A stretch of DNA of 64,000 nucleotides from Propionibacteriaceae bacterium (lineage in GTDB: Bacteria > Actinomycetota > Actinomycetes > Propionibacteriales > Propionibacteriaceae). Within the stretch, counting starts at the first letter, position 1; every line of letters begins with the position of its first letter. This document shows positions 15,501 to 23,586 of this stretch, one piece after another. The position numbers were made by a program, and so were the translations under genes. The stretch lies in NCBI GenBank assembly GCA_009782915.1, contig WRIC01000006.1, forward strand, positions 39,821 through 103,820, written 5' to 3'. Below the pieces are notes generated by a model, which worked only from the letters and a program-made list of their open reading frames with translations, did not search any database and was not told the DNA's origin.

Positions 15501-16870
15501 CGAGAAGTCACGCCCTCGTGAGGGTTCCTTTCACCAAAGAGATGAAAAAGAATCACACGATTTTGGCTCCCCAAATGGCTCCCATTCATTTCCGCTTGGT
15601 GGTTCCCATCATCGAATCAGCTGGTTTCAAGGTGAAATTCCTGGAACATGCCTCACCGCAGGATGTGGAAAGAGGACTGAAGACAGTCAACAATGATGCC
15701 TGCTACCCCGCCATCATGGTCATCGGGCAACTCGTGGAGGCCCTTCACAGTGAGGATGTTGATCCAGAGAACACCTCGGTCCTCATCACCCAAACTGGTG
15801 GAATGTGCCGGGCCACCAACTACACTGCCCTGCTGCGCAAGGCACTGCGCGATGCTGGTTATCCCCAGATTCCGGTGATCGCTATCTCCACCTCAGGGAT
15901 CGAATCTAATCCGGGTTTCAAGATCACTCTGCCTTTGGCCCACAAGGTCATGAGGGCTTTGGCTTTAGGTGATTTGCTTCAAGACCTTTTGTTGAGGGTA
16001 CGCCCGTACGCGCTGGTCGAGGGTAGTGCGACCGAGCTCTACCATCGCTGGGACACCATCTTGAGCGAATGGATTGCTACTGGCCACTCCCCCACCCTAG
16101 GGCGACGAATGACCTATCCTCAGATCGTCCACGCGCTGGTGGAAGAGTTTGATGCTTTGACCTTAAATAAAGCACCTCGTCGTCCACGTGTGGGTGTGGT
16201 CGGCGAGATTCTGGTCAAATTCCAGCCCGATGCGAACAATCATGTGATTGATGTCATCGAATCCGAGGGATGCGAGGCTGCCCTGCCGGGTCTCATGGAA
16301 TTCATGCTCACTGGTTTACACACCGCGGATTGGAACTGGGAAAACTTCGGTATTGGTGGCAAGTGGAGACGGTTGAAGGGAATCCTTCGGTGGTGGATGG
16401 AGAGATACCGCACCCCCGTACGTCAAGCACTTCAGAAAGTAAATGCTCGCTACGATGAGCCCAAGTTCACTGTTCCCGGATCGATGGCGGAACTCGCAGC
16501 ACGTGCCCAAGAGGTGACTAGTTTGGGCAATCAAGCTGGTGAGGGTTGGCTTCTCACCGGTGAAATCGTGGAGTTGATCCATCATGGCGTCCCCAATGTG
16601 ATCTGTGTGCAACCTTTCGCCTGCCTTCCCAACCATGTCACGGGTAAGGGAATGTTCAAGGAGATTCGCCGCCAGCATCCCCGCGCAAACCTGGTCACTA
16701 TTGATTACGATCCTGGCGCTTCTGAGGTCAATCAGCTCAATCGCATCAAATTGATGTTGACCACCGCCCACATGGGACACAACGGTGAATTGGTGGTGGT
16801 TGACGATGAACCCTCCCTGGTGACGTTCACCATCGATGAGTCATCGGTCAAAGAATCCTCACGACGCTGA
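12539..16870 (+). CDS. fused acyl-CoA dehydratase activase / dehydratase-like protein (BadF/HgdC superfamily)
   Basis: 1443 residues, started by GTG with AAAGGAG five bases upstream. Two ASKHA-fold activase domains occur in tandem: the first begins GLDVGSTTLKAVL (about residue 8) with its cysteine loop GTCAGGTGAF and SRCGVF; the second begins GIDAGSTTIKAVL (about 319) with EACSSGCGSF and SRCTVF. In the HgdC/BadF family such Cys pairs hold a [4Fe-4S] cluster between two subunits. A Cys-rich segment (NCGLCHNNCQC, about 601) follows, then DUF2229-like and dehydratase D-component-like regions with ENVCYPAK (about 718), NNDACYPA (about 1052) and QPFACLPNH (about 1356). Related activases use ATP to drive low-potential electrons into 2-hydroxyacyl-CoA dehydratases or double-cubane cluster proteins. 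The substrate here is unknown. An iron-sulfur, anaerobic enzyme is the best reading. Confidence 0.88.
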   Translation: MSQRYALGLDVGSTTLKAVLIDNDTIIHQEYRRHNADVQAELVKLVRELATEFPEIEVAVAITGSGGLGIAQALEVEFIQEVIAGTHAVQKFYPHADVAIELGGEDAKITYFKPVPEQRMNGTCAGGTGAFIDQMATLLQTDAAGLNDLAAGHLHLYPIASRCGVFAKTDLQPLINEGARHEDLAASIFQAVATQTISGLAQGRPVRGRVIFLGGPLHFLPELRHAFERALEGEATECLTPQSAQLFVALGAAHQASATVLTLDELSHRLSERSHLVPISGRMAPLFATPEDRATFLARHGSETIPHKDISEATGACYLGIDAGSTTIKAVLIDEDDTLLWSYYAGNQGDPVSAAIQIATDVRQALPRNAIIAQTCVTGYGEGLIKAALHIDHGVVETIAHFRAADKIVPGVTSVIDIGGQDMKYLSIHDGAIDSIAVNEACSSGCGSFLQTFAESLGLTTEEFTQAACEGESPVDLGSRCTVFMNSSVKQAQKEGATVGDIAAGLSYAVIRNALYKVIKLRDSSQLGDKVVVQGGTFLNDAVLRAFELLTGHEVVRPNIAGLMGAYGAALTAKQEFTPGVPTQMLSVASLKRVNLETETTNCGLCHNNCQCTISTFGNGERHISGNRCERAADPSKDKSELPNLFDYTYKRLFGYRRLTEKEATRGDIGIPRALNMYENYPLWFTILSHLKFRVVISGRSSHELFELGMHSIASENVCYPAKLVHGHVESLLDRGVTTIFYPSVNYEQELIEGSDKNYNCPVVASYPQVIQNNLEKIRRPGVRLINPYLNLANRDHLAHRLVEIFADDGVTLVEAQEAVAAGYAEDEAFRCDIQRAGQEAREYCARNNVRGIVLAGRPYHIDPEVHHGIPELVTSLGMAVLTENSVLGAQELERPLRVRDQWSYHSRLYEAASVVAGDENLELVQLNSFGCGLDAITSEQVSEILEAKNKVYTLLKIDEVSSLGAARIRLRSLAAAVNQRRTLDRKPRSHALVRVPFTKEMKKNHTILAPQMAPIHFRLVVPIIESAGFKVKFLEHASPQDVERGLKTVNNDACYPAIMVIGQLVEALHSEDVDPENTSVLITQTGGMCRATNYTALLRKALRDAGYPQIPVIAISTSGIESNPGFKITLPLAHKVMRALALGDLLQDLLLRVRPYALVEGSATELYHRWDTILSEWIATGHSPTLGRRMTYPQIVHALVEEFDALTLNKAPRRPRVGVVGEILVKFQPDANNHVIDVIESEGCEAALPGLMEFMLTGLHTADWNWENFGIGGKWRRLKGILRWWMERYRTPVRQALQKVNARYDEPKFTVPGSMAELAARAQEVTSLGNQAGEGWLLTGEIVELIHHGVPNVICVQPFACLPNHVTGKGMFKEIRRQHPRANLVTIDYDPGASEVNQLNRIKLMLTTAHMGHNGELVVVDDEPSLVTFTIDESSVKESSRR

Positions 16871-17116
16871 GGTTAGTGCCCTCATCAGTGGGCAGGACTC
16901 AATGAGGGATTCATCGCAATCCTCCAGTAGAACCTCTATCGCCTGTTGGCGTGTCATAGCCCCAGGTGCGACCACCTTCTCTGCAGCCTGGCGTGAAGCG
17001 CGTACGACAAAAGCAGAGCGAGACACGCCCAAAAGATCAGCAGCCTCACTAATGAGATTATCGGTCTGGGCATCAAGGCGGGTTTCAAACCGACGCTGAC
17101 GTAGTGGTTGAGCCAT
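16859..17116 (-). CDS. DUF1778/TacA-like ribbon-helix-helix antitoxin, orphan
   Basis: 85 residues from the ATG at 17116. RRFETRLDAQTDNLISEAAD then LLGVSRSAFVVRASRQAAEKV fits the DUF1778 antitoxin fold, in which a short strand and two helices bind DNA as a dimer. Such proteins usually pair with a downstream GNAT acetyltransferase toxin that acetylates aminoacyl-tRNA. No toxin follows here: the last 12 bp overlap the 3' end of the convergent activase gene. So it is an orphan antitoxin or a repressor. TACGAT 6 nt before the ATG suggests a leaderless message. Confidence 0.7.
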   Translation of the reverse strand: MAQPLRQRRFETRLDAQTDNLISEAADLLGVSRSAFVVRASRQAAEKVVAPGAMTRQQAIEVLLEDCDESLIESCPLMRALTSAS

Positions 17117-17122
17117 ATCCCG

Positions 17123-17152
17123 ATCGTACGGTGAATGTACGTGCTCAAGCAA
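17123..17152 (-). promoter_or_regulatory. possible leaderless promoter of the orphan antitoxin
   Basis: On the coding strand TTGCTT (17147-17152), an 18-bp spacer and TACGAT (17123-17128), then 6 nt to the ATG at 17116. Two CGTAC words fall within the promoter and could be binding sites for the antitoxin itself. This is inferred from spacing only. Confidence 0.35.
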
Positions 17153-17167
17153 ACCCACATGATCCGG

Positions 17168-17193
17168 TGCCCCTGACAAATGGGGCATTTTGT
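17168..17193 (+). terminator. probable intrinsic terminator (plus strand)
   Basis: TGCCCC and GGGGCA form a 6-bp GC-rich stem around an 8-nt loop, followed at once by TTTT. The T-run is on the plus strand only, so it would stop rightward transcription leaving the activase gene, 300 bp upstream, before it enters the trpS region. Confidence 0.5.
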
Positions 17194-17208
17194 CCACTCC
17201 CATCCCCC

Positions 17209-17347
17209 GTCATTCCGTGCGAAGTCACGGAATCCAGACTCCACAGTTGTTCCTTGGTCATTCCGTGCGAAGTCATGGAATCCAGACTCCACAGTTGTTC
17301 CTTGGTCATTCCGTGCGAAGTCACGGAATCCAGACTCCACAGTTGTT
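17209..17347. repeat. 48-bp tandem repeat, nearly three copies
   Basis: Copies start at 17209, 17257 and 17305 and differ at only one or two bases; the third is cut short. Each begins GTCATTCCGTGCGAAGTC and contains the palindromic core TTCCG...CGGAA. The same core recurs at 45391 and 45536 and, in variant form, at 21713. Copies abut with no unique spacers, so this is not a CRISPR array. Confidence 0.92.
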
Positions 17348-17368
17348 TAAATGTGATGTCTGGACCCT

Positions 17369-17513
17369 GCGACTACGCGCAGGGTGACGGGGGGAGAACC
17401 CAGGGTGACGGGGGGAGAACCCAGGGTGACGGGGGGAGAAAACAGACGAGACGGTGACGGTGAGAAAACAGACGAGACGGTGACGGTGAGAAAACAGACG
17501 AGACGGTGACGGT
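17369..17513. repeat. 21-bp and 26-bp tandem arrays downstream of the 48-bp repeat
   Basis: CCTGCGACTACGCGCAGGGTGACGG forms the closing half of the palindromic element and leads into three copies of a 21-bp unit (17380, 17401, 17422; CAGGGTGACGGGGGGAGAAC type), then three exact copies of a 26-bp unit (17436, 17462, 17488; GAGAAAACAGACGAGACGG type). The units share the word GGTGACGG. The array ends about 18 bp from the trpS stop. No gene is supported between 17117 and 17530. Confidence 0.9.
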
Positions 17514-17530
17514 ACAGAAACAAGTGGGGG

Positions 17531-18613
17531 TCAGTAGCTCATTTGCATGGCTGTGCGTACCTCGGTGAGGGTTTGTTCTGCTATGTCGTTGGCGCGGGTG
17601 TTTCCTGCGCGGATGATCGATTCCAGGTAGCCCTGGTCCTTCATCACAGTTTCTCGGCGGTCGCGGTGTTCGCGCAACTGCTCGTTGAGAGCCTCGGTGA
17701 CAAGTGCCTTGAGTTGTCCTGCTCCCCCATCACCAATCTCTTCGGCGATTGATTGCGGGTCGCGGTCGAGACACAATCCTGCAATATCCAACAGATTCGA
17801 TACCTCGACACGATTGACCGGATCATAGGTGATGGTGCGATCAGAGTCAGTGACAGCCTTCTTCAAAGCTTTTGCTGTTTCGTCAGCGGTCATTCGTAAT
17901 TCGATGACATTACCCTTAGATTTGGACATCTTGGTTCCATCGGTTCCCAAGATGAGGGTTCCGCTGGTGAGCAGGGCATCAGCTTGAGGGAAAACTGGCT
18001 GGTCACCGTGAGCGCGCCCATAGCGCTCGTCAAAACGACGCGCGATAACCCGACACATTTCGATGTGAGGGATCTGATCCTTCCCCACAGGAACAAGATT
18101 GGCCTTGCAGAAGAGAATATCGGCTGCCTGGTGAACAGGATAGGTCAACATCAACCCGGACATGGGCATCTGTGAATCAGCAAGCTCAGCTTTGACAGTG
18201 GGGTTCCTCTTCAACTCAGCTTCAGTGACAAGCGATAAAAACGGAAGCATCAATTGGTTGAGGGCAGGAACTGCTGAGTGAAGGAAGATCATCGATTTGT
18301 CAGGATCAATTCCTGCAGCCAGATAGTCTGCCACTAGCGAATAAACCCGTTCCTTGATGGGTCCCACACCTTCACGATCGGTGATGACCTGATAGTCAGC
18401 GATCAACACGATGGTATCCACACCCATATTTTGGAGGCGTACGCGATTGGTCAGCGAGCCGAAATAGTGACCAATGTGCAGGTGACCGGTGGGGCGATCC
18501 CCAGTTAACACTCGATAGTCGGAGGGATTCTTGTCCAGTTCAGCATTGATTTCTTGACTTCGAGCGACCGTACGCTCCAAGGAGGAGGATTCTGCATGTG
18601 GTGTCTGGGTCAT
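17531..18613 (-). CDS. trpS: tryptophanyl-tRNA synthetase
   Basis: 360 residues, class I synthetase. The HIGH motif lies in TGHLHIGHYFGSL (residues 46-49) and KMSKS in KMSKSKGNVIEL (228-232). The region between contains the QIPHIEMCR and DSQMPMSGLM blocks typical of TrpS. It charges tRNA-Trp in the cytoplasm. An N-terminal extension of about 35 residues precedes the Rossmann fold. The start overlaps the stop of the PHP-domain gene by ATGA, so the two are co-transcribed. No leader peptide or T-box was recognised. The message ends at a dense repeat array. Confidence 0.95.
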   Translation of the reverse strand: MTQTPHAESSSLERTVARSQEINAELDKNPSDYRVLTGDRPTGHLHIGHYFGSLTNRVRLQNMGVDTIVLIADYQVITDREGVGPIKERVYSLVADYLAAGIDPDKSMIFLHSAVPALNQLMLPFLSLVTEAELKRNPTVKAELADSQMPMSGLMLTYPVHQAADILFCKANLVPVGKDQIPHIEMCRVIARRFDERYGRAHGDQPVFPQADALLTSGTLILGTDGTKMSKSKGNVIELRMTADETAKALKKAVTDSDRTITYDPVNRVEVSNLLDIAGLCLDRDPQSIAEEIGDGGAGQLKALVTEALNEQLREHRDRRETVMKDQGYLESIIRAGNTRANDIAEQTLTEVRTAMQMSY

Positions 18614-19470
18614 GGGCGACCGCCTCTTTCTTCAATGGTGGATTTCAAACGCTCGTAGATGTCGTACGGTGTGGTGTTGACACCCAGAGGATTACGAGTC
18701 TTTCCTAAGCCGTGATAGTCACTGGAACCAGTGATGATGAGACCCAGGTCTTCCGCTAAACCACGTAGCACCATTCTCGCTTGATCGTCATGATCCACAT
18801 GGTCGACTTCGATGCCATCGAGATGGTAGTCACCCACCAGTTTCTCAATCTCCGTAGCGTCAAGAACCTCTTGGCTACCTCTCCCCCATGGATGAGCAAG
18901 AACAGCAACCCCACGAGCCTGGTGAATGAGTTCTATTGCTTCATTCAAGCAAGGAGTGTAGCGAGAGATATATGCGGGACCCTCTTCACTGAGATAGGTG
19001 GCGAAGGCTTCCTCCCGGCTAGCTACATATCCCCTGGCCACCATGGCATCAGCCACGTGGGGTCGTCCGGACACCGACGCAACCGACGACTGCGCTTCCA
19101 CCTCTTCAACAGTGAGCTCCAACCCTAAACCATTGAGAACCTCCACCATCTTGGGCACCCTCGATTCGCGTGCTTCAGTGAGGTCGCGAAGCAAGGTGAT
19201 GATATGTTCGCTGGTCGGATCACAACCGTAGGCCAACAAATGAATCGATGTGCTACCGGCCCCAGTGGTGTGATGGGTGGACAATTCCATTCCCCGCAGA
19301 ACCTCGATACCTGCCTTGGCGCCTAGTTCTTGTGCGAGATCCACCCCATCCATGGTGTCGTGATCTGAGATGCTCAGGATTTCGATTCCCGCTTGACCTG
19401 CTTTCCCGACTAGTTCCTCGATAGTGTCCGTACCATCAGACACCGATGAATGTGTGTGCAGATCAATCAT
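18610..19470 (-). CDS. PHP-domain phosphoesterase
   Basis: 286 residues from the ATG at 19470, which sits behind a GAGGT-type ribosome site; the longer frame to 19488 adds only six residues. Metal-binding blocks are DLHTHSSVSDGT at the N-terminus, SISDHDTMDG, LAHPWGRG and SSDYHG, in the order of the polymerase and histidinol phosphatase (PHP) family. The family includes the 5'-phosphatase/3',5'-nucleotide phosphoesterase type common in actinobacteria beside trpS. The exact substrate is not known. Coupled to trpS by a 4-base overlap. Confidence 0.82.
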   Translation of the reverse strand: MIDLHTHSSVSDGTDTIEELVGKAGQAGIEILSISDHDTMDGVDLAQELGAKAGIEVLRGMELSTHHTTGAGSTSIHLLAYGCDPTSEHIITLLRDLTEARESRVPKMVEVLNGLGLELTVEEVEAQSSVASVSGRPHVADAMVARGYVASREEAFATYLSEEGPAYISRYTPCLNEAIELIHQARGVAVLAHPWGRGSQEVLDATEIEKLVGDYHLDGIEVDHVDHDDQARMVLRGLAEDLGLIITGSSDYHGLGKTRNPLGVNTTPYDIYERLKSTIEERGGRP

Positions 19471-19562
19471 TGTTACAACTACCTCCACTAGCCATTATCC
19501 CCCCTGTCCCTGACAGTGGGCAAAACCGCGCCAGCAACGGATTCTTTTTGTAGCGTAGTTCC

Positions 19563-20960
19563 ATGGTCGGAACAACACTCACTTTCCTGGGTGGTGCACT
19601 CAGTGTTACTGGCTCAAAGTTCCTTCTCGAAACAGATCAACAAAGAATCCTCATCGATTGTGGTCTCTTCCAGGGGGAAAAGAAACTTCGCCTTCTCAAC
19701 TGGGAACCCTTGCACGTTGATCCTGCCTCCATTGACTGTGTTCTTCTGACCCACGCCCACCTCGATCACTGCGGTTATCTTCCGCGTTTGGTACGCGACG
19801 GCTTCGCAGGGCCCATCTGGGCTACGGATGGAACGATAGCACTAGCAGAGATTGTTTTGCGTGACTCGGCCCACATTCAAGAATCAGACGCTCGCGATGC
19901 AGCTCAGGGGGGATATTCGCGTCACGACTCCCCACAGCCGCTGTACACCACTGCTGATGCTGAGACAGCAATTTCCCTGTTGAAGTTCATCGACTTTGAC
20001 ACCGATCTTGAACTCCCTGGTGGTGTGATCGCCCGTTTCACTCGTGCCGCCCATATTCTCGGATCAGCGTCCATCCATGTCACCACACCCACTGGCGATG
20101 TTCTGTTCTCCGGCGATCTGGGACGGCGTGATCATCCTGTCCTGCGCCCGCGTGAAACCCCCCCATCAGCATCCGTGGTTCTCATCGAATCCACCTATGG
20201 GGATCGTGAACACCGTGAATGGGAGGATTGTCCTCATGAAGAGTTAGCTGATGCTATCCGCCGTACGATTTCTCGTGGTGGTCGGGTTCTCATTCCCTCG
20301 TTTGCTGTGGATCGTACTGAAATCCTGCTCAAAACCTTGGCGGAAATGAAAGAAGAAGACCGGATTCCCGACGTGCCGATTTTTGTCGATTCGCCCATGG
20401 GTGTCCAAGCTCTTCGTGTTTATCAATCCGAGGAGCAAAGAGATGAACTGCTCACCGACCTTCAGGGACGTGATTTCACCCACCTTGGTGATGTCCATGA
20501 GGTCCTCACCCTTGATGAGTCTGTGAAACTCCAGTCCTCCACCGAACCTGCGATCATCATTTCTTCTTCTGGCATGGCCACAGCCGGTCGCGTTGTTCAT
20601 CATCTGGAGCGCATTCTTCCCAGTGGTCTCAACACGATTGTTTTCACCGGTTACCAAGCCAAGGGTACGCGTGGTCATTCCCTGATTACCGGGGCCAAAC
20701 ACATCAAGATGTTTGGATCTCAGGTTCCTGTTCGTGCTGAAGTCCTACTCGATGATGGTTTCTCTGTTCACGCAGACGGATCTGACCTGATTGATTGGCT
20801 GGCAGACCTATCGCCGAAACCTCAATCTGTGTACTGTGTGCATGGCGAAGCAGGAGCTGAGGTTCTTGCTGAAAGAATCCGAACAGAATTGAATATTGAC
20901 ACCTATGTTCCCGCTTTGGGAACAACAATTGAACTTCCCCACCCACTATTTTCGTCCTAA
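19563..20960 (+). CDS. metallo-beta-lactamase/beta-CASP ribonuclease family protein
   Basis: 465 residues. The MBL motif THAHLDHCGYL is at 63-73, later metal ligands lie in ILGSASIHV and LFSGDLGRRDHP, and the beta-CASP insertion carries IESTYGDREH, FVDSPMG, ISSSGMATAGRVVHHL and FTGYQAKGTRGH. This is the YSH1/CPSF-73-like group of RNA-processing nucleases (COG1236), not a beta-lactamase. The closing VHADGSDL and VHGEAGA blocks complete the metal site. A TAGCGT at 19551-19556, 6 nt before the ATG, may be a leaderless -10. Its stop TAA overlaps the ribosome-binding site of deoD, so the two are probably one message. Confidence 0.87.
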   Translation: MVGTTLTFLGGALSVTGSKFLLETDQQRILIDCGLFQGEKKLRLLNWEPLHVDPASIDCVLLTHAHLDHCGYLPRLVRDGFAGPIWATDGTIALAEIVLRDSAHIQESDARDAAQGGYSRHDSPQPLYTTADAETAISLLKFIDFDTDLELPGGVIARFTRAAHILGSASIHVTTPTGDVLFSGDLGRRDHPVLRPRETPPSASVVLIESTYGDREHREWEDCPHEELADAIRRTISRGGRVLIPSFAVDRTEILLKTLAEMKEEDRIPDVPIFVDSPMGVQALRVYQSEEQRDELLTDLQGRDFTHLGDVHEVLTLDESVKLQSSTEPAIIISSSGMATAGRVVHHLERILPSGLNTIVFTGYQAKGTRGHSLITGAKHIKMFGSQVPVRAEVLLDDGFSVHADGSDLIDWLADLSPKPQSVYCVHGEAGAEVLAERIRTELNIDTYVPALGTTIELPHPLFSS

Positions 20961-20970
20961 GGAGACAATC

Positions 20971-21696
20971 ATGGCCACCCCCCATATCACTGCCGAGCAA
21001 GGCGATTTCGCCTCTGCCGTTCTCATGCCTGGAGACCCTAAACGTGCCGAACGCATGGCTGGTTCAATACTCAGCGATGCTCGCCTCGTAACCGAGGTAC
21101 GCGGAATGATGGGTTTCACTGGAACCTTCAGTGGTCCTGGTGTTCACCACGGCAAACCGCTGTCGATCATGGGTTCCGGAATGGGTATGCCCTCGATAGC
21201 GATTTATGCCACCGAACTGTTCAGGGAATATGGTGTTGAGCGCATCATTCGCGTGGGTACGGCTGGTGGTATCTCACCAGTGGTTTCTGTCGGTGATGTG
21301 TTGATCGGTGTGGGTGCTCACACCACCAGTTCGATGAATGAACTGCGCATCCCGGGAACCCATTTCTCTGCTGTTGCGGACTTGAGAATGGCTGCTGCTG
21401 CACTCAGTGCTGCCGATGATTCGATGACCGTGTTCACTGGCGCGATCATCTCATCCGATCACTTCTATTTCCCTATCCCTGGGCAACTGGACGCTATGGT
21501 GGCTCATGGTGTTCTCGGTGTTGAAATGGAAGCAGCCAGCCTCTATGGTGTCGCAGCCCAAGAATCCAAGGGTGCCCTGACCGTACTCACCGTGTCTGAT
21601 CACCTCACCAAGAAGGGGACAGACATGACCGCCGAGGAACGCGAGACTCGCTTCCAGGGTGCCCTGACCCTCGCTGTGGCTGCTGCCTTCGCCTAG
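20971..21696 (+). CDS. deoD: purine-nucleoside phosphorylase, DeoD type
   Basis: 241 residues from the ATG at 20971, with AAGGAG 6 nt upstream. VLMPGDPKRAERMA at the N-terminus, RVGTAGGISP in the phosphate site, and GVLGVEMEAASLYGVAAQ near the C-terminus are the DeoD hexamer signatures; LTVSDH holds the catalytic Asp. The enzyme splits purine (deoxy)nucleosides to base and (deoxy)ribose 1-phosphate. It faces the phosphomutase and deoC/deoA/cdd operon across a repeat-filled 219-bp gap. The pmmB-deoD neighbourhood is also seen in Mycobacterium tuberculosis. Confidence 0.93.
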   Translation: MATPHITAEQGDFASAVLMPGDPKRAERMAGSILSDARLVTEVRGMMGFTGTFSGPGVHHGKPLSIMGSGMGMPSIAIYATELFREYGVERIIRVGTAGGISPVVSVGDVLIGVGAHTTSSMNELRIPGTHFSAVADLRMAAAALSAADDSMTVFTGAIISSDHFYFPIPGQLDAMVAHGVLGVEMEAASLYGVAAQESKGALTVLTVSDHLTKKGTDMTAEERETRFQGALTLAVAAAFA

Positions 21697-21710
21697 TGAT
21701 ATTCTCCACC

Positions 21711-21895
21711 CCGTCATTCTGCGCGAAGTCGCAGAATCCATTGACCAATCCACAAGTGGTGAGACCCATGGGCCCTGCGACTTCGCGCAGGGAGACGGAG
21801 GTGGTGGAGTGTAGGGAGACGGAGGTGGTGGAGTGTAGGGAGACGGAGGTGGTGGAGTGTAGGGAGACGCGGTGGAGTGCAGGGAGACGACCGAG
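21711..21895. repeat. palindromic repeat element with 24-bp tandem array
   Basis: CCGTCATTCTGCGCGAAGTCGC (21711) and the inverted partner CCCTGCGACTTCGCGCAGGGAGACGG (from about 21773) form long imperfect terminal inverted repeats around a 40-bp centre. The right arm then expands into a 24-bp unit (AGGGAGACGGAGGTGGTGG type) at 21789, 21813 and 21837, with shorter copies at 21861 and 21881. It occupies the whole gap between convergent deoD and pmmB and may act as a bidirectional transcription barrier. Confidence 0.88.
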
Positions 21896-21915
21896 TGATG
21901 CACGTACTCAGACAC

Positions 21916-23586
21916 CTAGGTGAACAGAGATGATTGCAGGTCGGTTTTCAGTAGCTCCAGGCGATTTCCGGCACGAGCACGAATCTCGCTGAGTTCCTCG
22001 AAGCTGGCTTGAGAGTCAACCGGTTCAATGACCTCCAGGTAGCATTTCACCTTGGGTTCGGTTCCTGAGGGGCGTACGACCACCTGATCATCAGCCTCGG
22101 TGAGCATGAGAATCCCATCAGTGGGGGGAATCTTTCCCCATCCCCCAGCCAGATCGATGGTTTGGGTGACCCGACTACCTGCCAGTGAATCCATGGGGTA
22201 GTCCCGCAGTTTTACCATCACCTGAGGAATCTGCGACAGGTCGTCGAAGCGTACTGAGAGTTGAGAACTGAGATAGAGTCCATTCCTGCGTGCGAGATCA
22301 TCGAGTAACCACATCAAAGAATTAGATTCCTTCTTGAGTTCACTAGCCAGTCGAGCAATTTCCAGAGCAGTCGAAATCCCATCCTTGTCACGAACCAGGT
22401 CAGGGCGTACGCAATAACCGATGGCTTCCTCGTAGGCAAAGCCCAGGTTTTCTACTCGGCCCATCCACTTGAACCCTGTCAGCGTTTTGGAGTACGCATT
22501 GCCATAGTGTGTGGCGATTTTCTCCAGTTGGCGTGAACTCACCAGTGAATTGGCATAGACCCCTGAGCGCCCGCTGCGACCAAGGGATTCACCCAAGATG
22601 GCGCCCAGCTCATCGCCGTGAAGAATCCTCCAACCTTGTCTTGGATCCAGGACTGCCACAGCACATCGATCAGCATCAGGGTCACTAGCGATAATGAGGT
22701 CCGCATCAGTGGACTGGGCTAGTTCAATAGCCATATCCAGGGCGCCAGGTTCCTCAGGATTGGGGAACACCACAGTGGGGAAATCCGGATCAGGGTTTTG
22801 TTGTTCCTTCACACAGACCACATCAGTGAACCCAGCCTTATTCAGCACGCTTTGCACCGTGGGTGCACCCACACCATGCATGGCGGTATAAACAATACGC
22901 AAAGGTGCCGTGATCACTTCTCCCGCAGTGGAGATCGTCTCGATGTAGGCCTGTTGAATGTCGTCACAGGTGTCCCAGCCCTGCGCCAAAGGGATCTGGT
23001 TGGCTGGTGGCGCTAACGTAATTGCCTGAGCAATCAAAGAATCATGGGGTGCAACAATTTGGACCCCTGCTTCATGATCAGGCACCATACGCCCACCGAG
23101 ATACACCTTGTACCCATTGTCGGCTGCAGGATTATGGGAGGCGGTCACCATCACTCCTGCGTCAGCCCCCAAGTGGCGTACGGCGAAGGCCAACAGCGGT
23201 GTCGGCAGGGCATCGGGTAGAAGAACCGCCTGACCACCAGCGGCCATGACCACACCGGCCGTGTCGAGAGCAAACTGGCGTGACTGGTGGCGAGCATCAT
23301 TACCAATAACCACTATGGGTTGTTCACAGTTTTCCTTGAGGTAGGTGATCAAACCATGGGCAGCTTGGATGACCACAGCGCGATTCATCCGGTTGGGTCC
23401 TGCACCCATCGCCCCGCGCAACCCCGCCGTACCAAACTGGAGGCGCACGGCAAAGCGATCTTCTAGCTCAGCCAAAGCTTCAGGGTCTGACTGTGCTTGT
23501 TGAGCTAGTTGACGCAACTCATCTTGAGCAGAAAGATCAACATCAGAATCAATCCACGAGGTCACCTGTTCATGTAGCTCAGACAT
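21916..23586 (-). CDS. pmmB: phosphohexomutase/phosphopentomutase (alpha-D-phosphohexomutase family)
   Basis: 556 residues from the ATG at 23586 (a second ATG lies one codon upstream). The phosphoserine loop is [10 protein letters not shown] (Ser150), the metal loop [10 protein letters not shown], the sugar loop [11 protein letters not shown], and the phosphate loop [13 protein letters not shown], all in order. The longer open frame to 23712 overlaps deoC and is not part of the protein. The start overlaps the deoC stop by 8 bp (ATGTCTGA). Being last in a nucleoside operon, it probably interconverts pentose or deoxypentose 1- and 5-phosphates, the step between phosphorolysis and deoC. Sugar specificity cannot be read from the motifs. 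Confidence 0.88.
   Translation of the reverse strand: MSELHEQVTSWIDSDVDLSAQDELRQLAQQAQSDPEALAELEDRFAVRLQFGTAGLRGAMGAGPNRMNRAVVIQAAHGLITYLKENCEQPIVVIGNDARHQSRQFALDTAGVVMAAGGQAVLLPDALPTPLLAFAVRHLGADAGVMVTASHNPAADNGYKVYLGGRMVPDHEAGVQIVAPHDSLIAQAITLAPPANQIPLAQGWDTCDDIQQAYIETISTAGEVITAPLRIVYTAMHGVGAPTVQSVLNKAGFTDVVCVKEQQNPDPDFPTVVFPNPEEPGALDMAIELAQSTDADLIIASDPDADRCAVAVLDPRQGWRILHGDELGAILGESLGRSGRSGVYANSLVSSRQLEKIATHYGNAYSKTLTGFKWMGRVENLGFAYEEAIGYCVRPDLVRDKDGISTALEIARLASELKKESNSLMWLLDDLARRNGLYLSSQLSVRFDDLSQIPQVMVKLRDYPMDSLAGSRVTQTIDLAGGWGKIPPTDGILMLTEADDQVVVRPSGTEPKVKCYLEVIEPVDSQASFEELSEIRARAGNRLELLKTDLQSSLFT

Noticed and set aside
17209..17347. CRISPR array
   Set aside because: The 48-bp copies abut with no unique spacers and there are no cas genes.
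17104..17457. 117-codon plus-strand frame with repeated VIPCEV units
   Set aside because: A translation of the 48-bp DNA repeat. The repeats are intergenic and palindromic, and the same DNA elsewhere is not in frame with any gene.
21451..21915. 154-codon minus-strand frame with YTPPPPSP-type repeats
   Set aside because: The proline repeats are just the 24-bp tandem array translated, and the rest is antisense to deoD.
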